Assembly: GCA_964360335.1 (NCBI GenBank)
Contig: CAYHVH010000025.1
Coordinates: 1 to 8,417, forward strand
DNA: 8,417 bases
Direction: 5' to 3'
DNA from: CAYHVH01 sp964360335
Lineage (GTDB): Bacteria > Patescibacteriota > Doudnabacteria > UBA920 > 2-01-FULL-46-14
Shown here: in pieces, positions 6,617-8,417 of the stretch
Numbering within the stretch: position 1 is the stretch's first letter
How the letters are laid out: each line of letters opens with the position of its first letter
The notes under the pieces: model-generated
The model's database searches: none
What the model saw: the letters and a program-made list of their open reading frames with translations, nothing else
What the model was told of the DNA's origin: nothing
Translations under genes and position numbers: made by a program

Positions 6617-6696
6617 GTCCCGTTAGAAATCCTATTTACGACGCACTAGATATTTTCAAAATTTTGATCATTAATGTTGGAGATTTCTAACGGGAT
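6617..6696 (+). repeat. Intergenic inverted-repeat element, copy A, start-codon sequestering
   Basis: A perfect 14-bp inverted repeat (6618-6631 with 6682-6695; core CCCGTTAGAAAT / ATTTCTAACGGG) encloses a 50-nt AT-rich loop. The left arm starts one base after the dehydrogenase stop (6614-6616). The right arm includes the first base of the epimerase ATG (6695), and G6617-T6696 can add a wobble pair. The loop holds a perfect 12-bp palindrome, TCAAAATTTTGA (6656-6667), and an alternative in-frame ATG (6674). A diverged second copy lies after the next gene. Confidence 0.8.
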
Positions 6697-7603
6697 GAGC
6701 AAGGTCGTGGTGACCGGGGGAGCGGGATTTATCGGCTCTAATTTGACGGAGCGTTTGATAAACGACGGCCATGAGGTAGTGGTCATTGACAATCTGGTTA
6801 CTGGCAAACGAGAAAATCTCCATCCGCGGGCCAAGTTTCTTGAGGCCGATATCGCCGATTACGACGGGATCGCGCCACTCTTTCAGGGAGTGGAGGCGGT
6901 TTTTCATTGTGCGGCCCTCGCCCGCATTCAGCCCTCCATCCAGAATCCCTTGCCGGCCAACCAAACCAATATCACCGGAACGCTCAATGTCTTATGGGCC
7001 GCCTACAAGAGTGGGGCAAAAAAGGTTATTTACTCTGGCTCTTCTTCGGCTTACGGCGAGCAGGATCCAAAAAATTTGCCTTTGCGGGAAACATTGCAAC
7101 CCAGGCCGGGCAGCCCTTACGCTTTGCAGAAATACGTGGGCGAACTGTATTGTCAATTGTTTAGCAAGCTTTATAGTTTATCTACCGTTGTCCTGCGGTA
7201 TTTCAATGTCTACGGCCCGCGGCAGATTACCGAAGGAACCTATGCGGCCGTGATGGGGATTTTTTTGAAACAGCGCCAAGAGGGACAGCCGATGACGGTT
7301 GTGGGCGACGGCGAGCAGCGGCGGGATTTTACTCATATTAGTGATGTGGTGGAAGCCAATGTGCTGGCTTGGCAAAAAGACGTCCCGCCCGGCGAGGTGA
7401 TAAATATCGGCGCCGGTCATAATTACAGCGTCAACGAGGTGGCGAAGTTTATCGGCGGGCCAACCGTCAACGTCCCTCCCCGCCCGGGCGAATACCGAAT
7501 AACTCTGGCGGACAATCGCAAGGCCGGAGTGCTGCTTGGCTGGAAGCCCAGGATGGCCATGGAGCAAGCCATCGCTGATTTGAAAAAAGCCCATGGTTTA
7601 TGA
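6695..7603 (+). CDS. NAD-dependent UDP-sugar 4-epimerase (extended SDR, GalE/WbpP-like)
   Basis: From ATG 6695 the protein has 302 residues, typical for the family. Visible: TGGAGFIGS (7-15) for NAD binding, the D(N)LVTGK loop after beta-2, HCAA near 71-74, SGSSSAYG (114-121) with the catalytic Ser region, and the active-site Tyr142-x3-Lys146 (YALQK). RYFNVYGPRQ (168-177) and GDGEQRRDFTHISDV (204-218) are substrate-side motifs found in UDP-Glc/GlcNAc 4-epimerases and their uronate relatives. It would convert UDP-sugars to their C4 epimers for glycan building; whether the substrate is Glc, GlcNAc or a uronic acid made by the upstream dehydrogenase is open. Start choice: MSKVVVTGG is the normal beginning of the fold. 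An in-frame ATG at 6674 would add seven residues encoded by the hairpin arm. No well-spaced Shine-Dalgarno exists. Both neighbours are separated from it by copies of the same inverted-repeat element. Confidence 0.92.
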   Translation: MSKVVVTGGAGFIGSNLTERLINDGHEVVVIDNLVTGKRENLHPRAKFLEADIADYDGIAPLFQGVEAVFHCAALARIQPSIQNPLPANQTNITGTLNVLWAAYKSGAKKVIYSGSSSAYGEQDPKNLPLRETLQPRPGSPYALQKYVGELYCQLFSKLYSLSTVVLRYFNVYGPRQITEGTYAAVMGIFLKQRQEGQPMTVVGDGEQRRDFTHISDVVEANVLAWQKDVPPGEVINIGAGHNYSVNEVAKFIGGPTVNVPPRPGEYRITLADNRKAGVLLGWKPRMAMEQAIADLKKAHGL

Positions 7604-7684
7604 ACCCCGTTAAAAATCCCGCGGCATCTAGATTTTATATGTCAACACTATGTTTTCAGAGCCAAAGAATGTTTCTAACAGGGT
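7604..7684 (+). repeat. Intergenic inverted-repeat element, copy B
   Basis: This is a diverged copy of the spacer before the epimerase gene. The left arm (7604-7617, CCCCGTTAAAAAT core) begins right after the epimerase stop (7601-7603). The right arm (7671-7684, GTTTCTAACAGG) runs into the GTG at 7683. Twelve of 14 positions pair, one as a G-T wobble; there are C-A and A-C mismatches at 7608/7680 and 7613/7675. Like copy A it contains CTAGAT in the loop and an in-frame ATGTT (7650) upstream of the start codon. Confidence 0.7.
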
Positions 7685-8417
7685 GAAGCGGATTCTAATT
7701 TTTAGTGTGGCTTACCAGCCCTTGGTGGGGGGAGCGGAACTGGCGGTCAGGAACATTACTGACCGTTTATTTAATTATGAATTTGATCTGATTACTTGTC
7801 GGTTCCGCAGCCAGCATCCCGCCGAGGAAAAAATTGGCAATGTTCGGGTGTTTCGGGTCGGTTTCGGGGGGACGCTGGGGAAGTATCTGTATCCGGTATT
7901 CGCCTTGCGGTTGGCAAGCCGTCTGCATCGCCAAAGTCCTTACGATTTAATCTGGTCGATTATGGCGGCTTATGCCGGGGCAGCAGCTTTGCTTTTTTTG
8001 CGGCGGTTCCCAGCGGTGAAATATTTACTGACTTTGCAGGAAGGAGACGCTTTGGAATACATCCAGAAACGGGTTAGACCCTTTCGCAAACAATGGCAAA
8101 GAATCTTCCGCCGGGCTGATTACATTCAGGCAATTAGTCAATTCTTGGCCGACTGGGCTAGGATAGAAGGCGCTGTTTGCCCGATTGAAGTCGTGCCGAA
8201 TGGCGTAGATTTGAAAAAATTTACCCCCACTTCATCTCCCCCTATTTTGCGGAGCAAAACAGGGGGAGAAAGAGAGGGGGTTGTTATAATCACTGCCTCT
8301 CGGTTGGTGCCTAAAAACGGAGTGGATATTTTAATTCGGGCAATGGCAGAATTAAATACTAAGAAGCTACAAGCTACAAGCTACAAGCTACAAATAGTTG
8401 GTTCCGGTCCTGAAGAA
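7683..8417 (+). CDS. Glycosyltransferase family 4, N-terminal 245 residues (3' end outside window)
   Basis: The frame is open from GTG 7683 to the right edge, so the gene is cut by the window. It begins like a GT-B N-domain: KRILIFSVAYQPLVGGAE (residues 2-19), with the GGAE loop typical of GT4. The N-domain ends with YIQAISQF and VVPNGVDLKKF (170-180). The C-domain starts with VVIITASRLVPKNGVDILIRAM (200-221), with the R-L-x-x-x-(N)G donor-phosphate region, and reaches VGSGPEE. The EX7E motif would lie beyond the window. Residues 181-200 (linker) are encoded by a long palindromic repeat, and residues 228-237 by a heptamer array. The alternative start ATG 7650 would add 11 residues. GTG 7683 was chosen because KRILIFS is the usual first strand and because it matches the epimerase start position in the preceding repeat element. 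Donor and acceptor are unknown. Confidence 0.88.
   Translation, partial: MKRILIFSVAYQPLVGGAELAVRNITDRLFNYEFDLITCRFRSQHPAEEKIGNVRVFRVGFGGTLGKYLYPVFALRLASRLHRQSPYDLIWSIMAAYAGAAALLFLRRFPAVKYLLTLQEGDALEYIQKRVRPFRKQWQRIFRRADYIQAISQFLADWARIEGAVCPIEVVPNGVDLKKFTPTSSPPILRSKTGGEREGVVIITASRLVPKNGVDILIRAMAELNTKKLQATSYKLQIVGSGPEE
8223..8281 (+). repeat. Large palindromic repeat within the second GT4 gene
   Basis: The inner hairpin 8235-8269 has 16-position arms (TCTCCCCCTATTTTGC against GCAAAACAGGGGGAGA) with a single A-C mismatch and a 3-nt loop. An outer stem, ACCCCC (8223-8228) with GGGGGT (8276-8281), encloses it. The frame stays open through it (residues 181-200). It differs in sequence from the repeats of the first GT4 gene but sits at the same place in the protein. 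Confidence 0.8.
8364..8391 (+). repeat. Four perfect AAGCTAC heptamers in coding sequence
   Basis: Four tandem copies of AAGCTAC encode residues 228-237 of the second GT4 enzyme (KLQATSYKLQ; three heptamers equal seven codons). Seven is not a multiple of three, so gain or loss of a single unit would shift the frame and truncate the enzyme. Confidence 0.9.

Noticed and set aside
6617..6696. Copy A hairpin as an intrinsic terminator
   Set aside because: The loop is about 50 nt long, there is no T tract after the right arm, and the right arm enters the next start codon.
6617..7684. Integron-like attC sites around the epimerase gene
   Set aside because: The arms contain GTT...AAC cores, but in the opposite orientation to attC (RYYYAAC left, GTTRRRY right), the last core base does not fit, and no integrase is seen.
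7796..8077. 93-codon + strand open frame in another frame of the second GT4 gene
   Set aside because: It overlaps a clear GT4 N-domain in frame 7683-8417 and shows no recognisable features.
8364..8391. Heptamer array as a CRISPR or origin iteron
   Set aside because: The units are contiguous with no spacers, within coding sequence, and no cas, rep or DnaA-box context is present.

Overview
The window looks like a piece of a Candidate Phyla Radiation (Patescibacteria, probably Parcubacteria-like) genome. This rests on family resemblance, not on a marker gene. The evidence is a Thr-rich surface protein with a C-terminal segment of the type I associate with Patescibacteria, small membrane-anchored TPR proteins beside an O-antigen-ligase-like protein, unusually short sugar-nucleotide enzymes, few recognisable Shine-Dalgarno sites, and short palindromic or heptameric repeats inside coding sequence. 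TGA is used as a normal stop, so there is no sign of recoding. No rRNA, tRNA, CRISPR array or transposase was seen.

Layout. (1) 3-656, + strand: the 3' part of a secreted or surface-layer-like protein, closed by a strong intrinsic terminator (717-756). (2) 784-4512, + strand: a tight three-gene operon of TPR protein, 13-TM-class O-antigen ligase/oligosaccharyltransferase-like protein with its own C-terminal TPR region, and a second TPR protein. A consensus-like promoter (748-776) overlaps the terminator tail, and the first mRNA is probably leaderless. (3) 4490-5677, - strand: a GT4 glycosyltransferase that overlaps the operon's last gene tail to tail by 23 bp. (4) A 75-bp divergent promoter region (5678-5752). 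(5) 5753-8417, + strand: a short UDP-glucose/GDP-mannose dehydrogenase-like protein, an extended-SDR UDP-sugar 4-epimerase, and a second GT4 glycosyltransferase that runs off the window.

Function. The genes fit one theme, cell-surface glycan synthesis and attachment: nucleotide-sugar conversion (dehydrogenase, epimerase), sugar transfer (two GT4 enzymes), and polymerisation or ligation at the membrane (ligase plus two TPR partners). The Thr-rich surface protein next door is a possible but unproven acceptor.

Most unusual. The two spacers around the epimerase gene (6617-6694 and 7604-7682) are diverged copies of one element. Each has an inverted repeat whose left arm begins one base after the upstream stop codon and whose right arm runs into the downstream start codon. 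A T-A to C-G covariation involves the start codon itself. This could be a translational-coupling hairpin or a mobile spacer. In addition, both GT4 genes carry different palindromic repeats at the same structural place, the linker between the two Rossmann domains, and heptamer repeats next to the GxG loop of the C-terminal domain.
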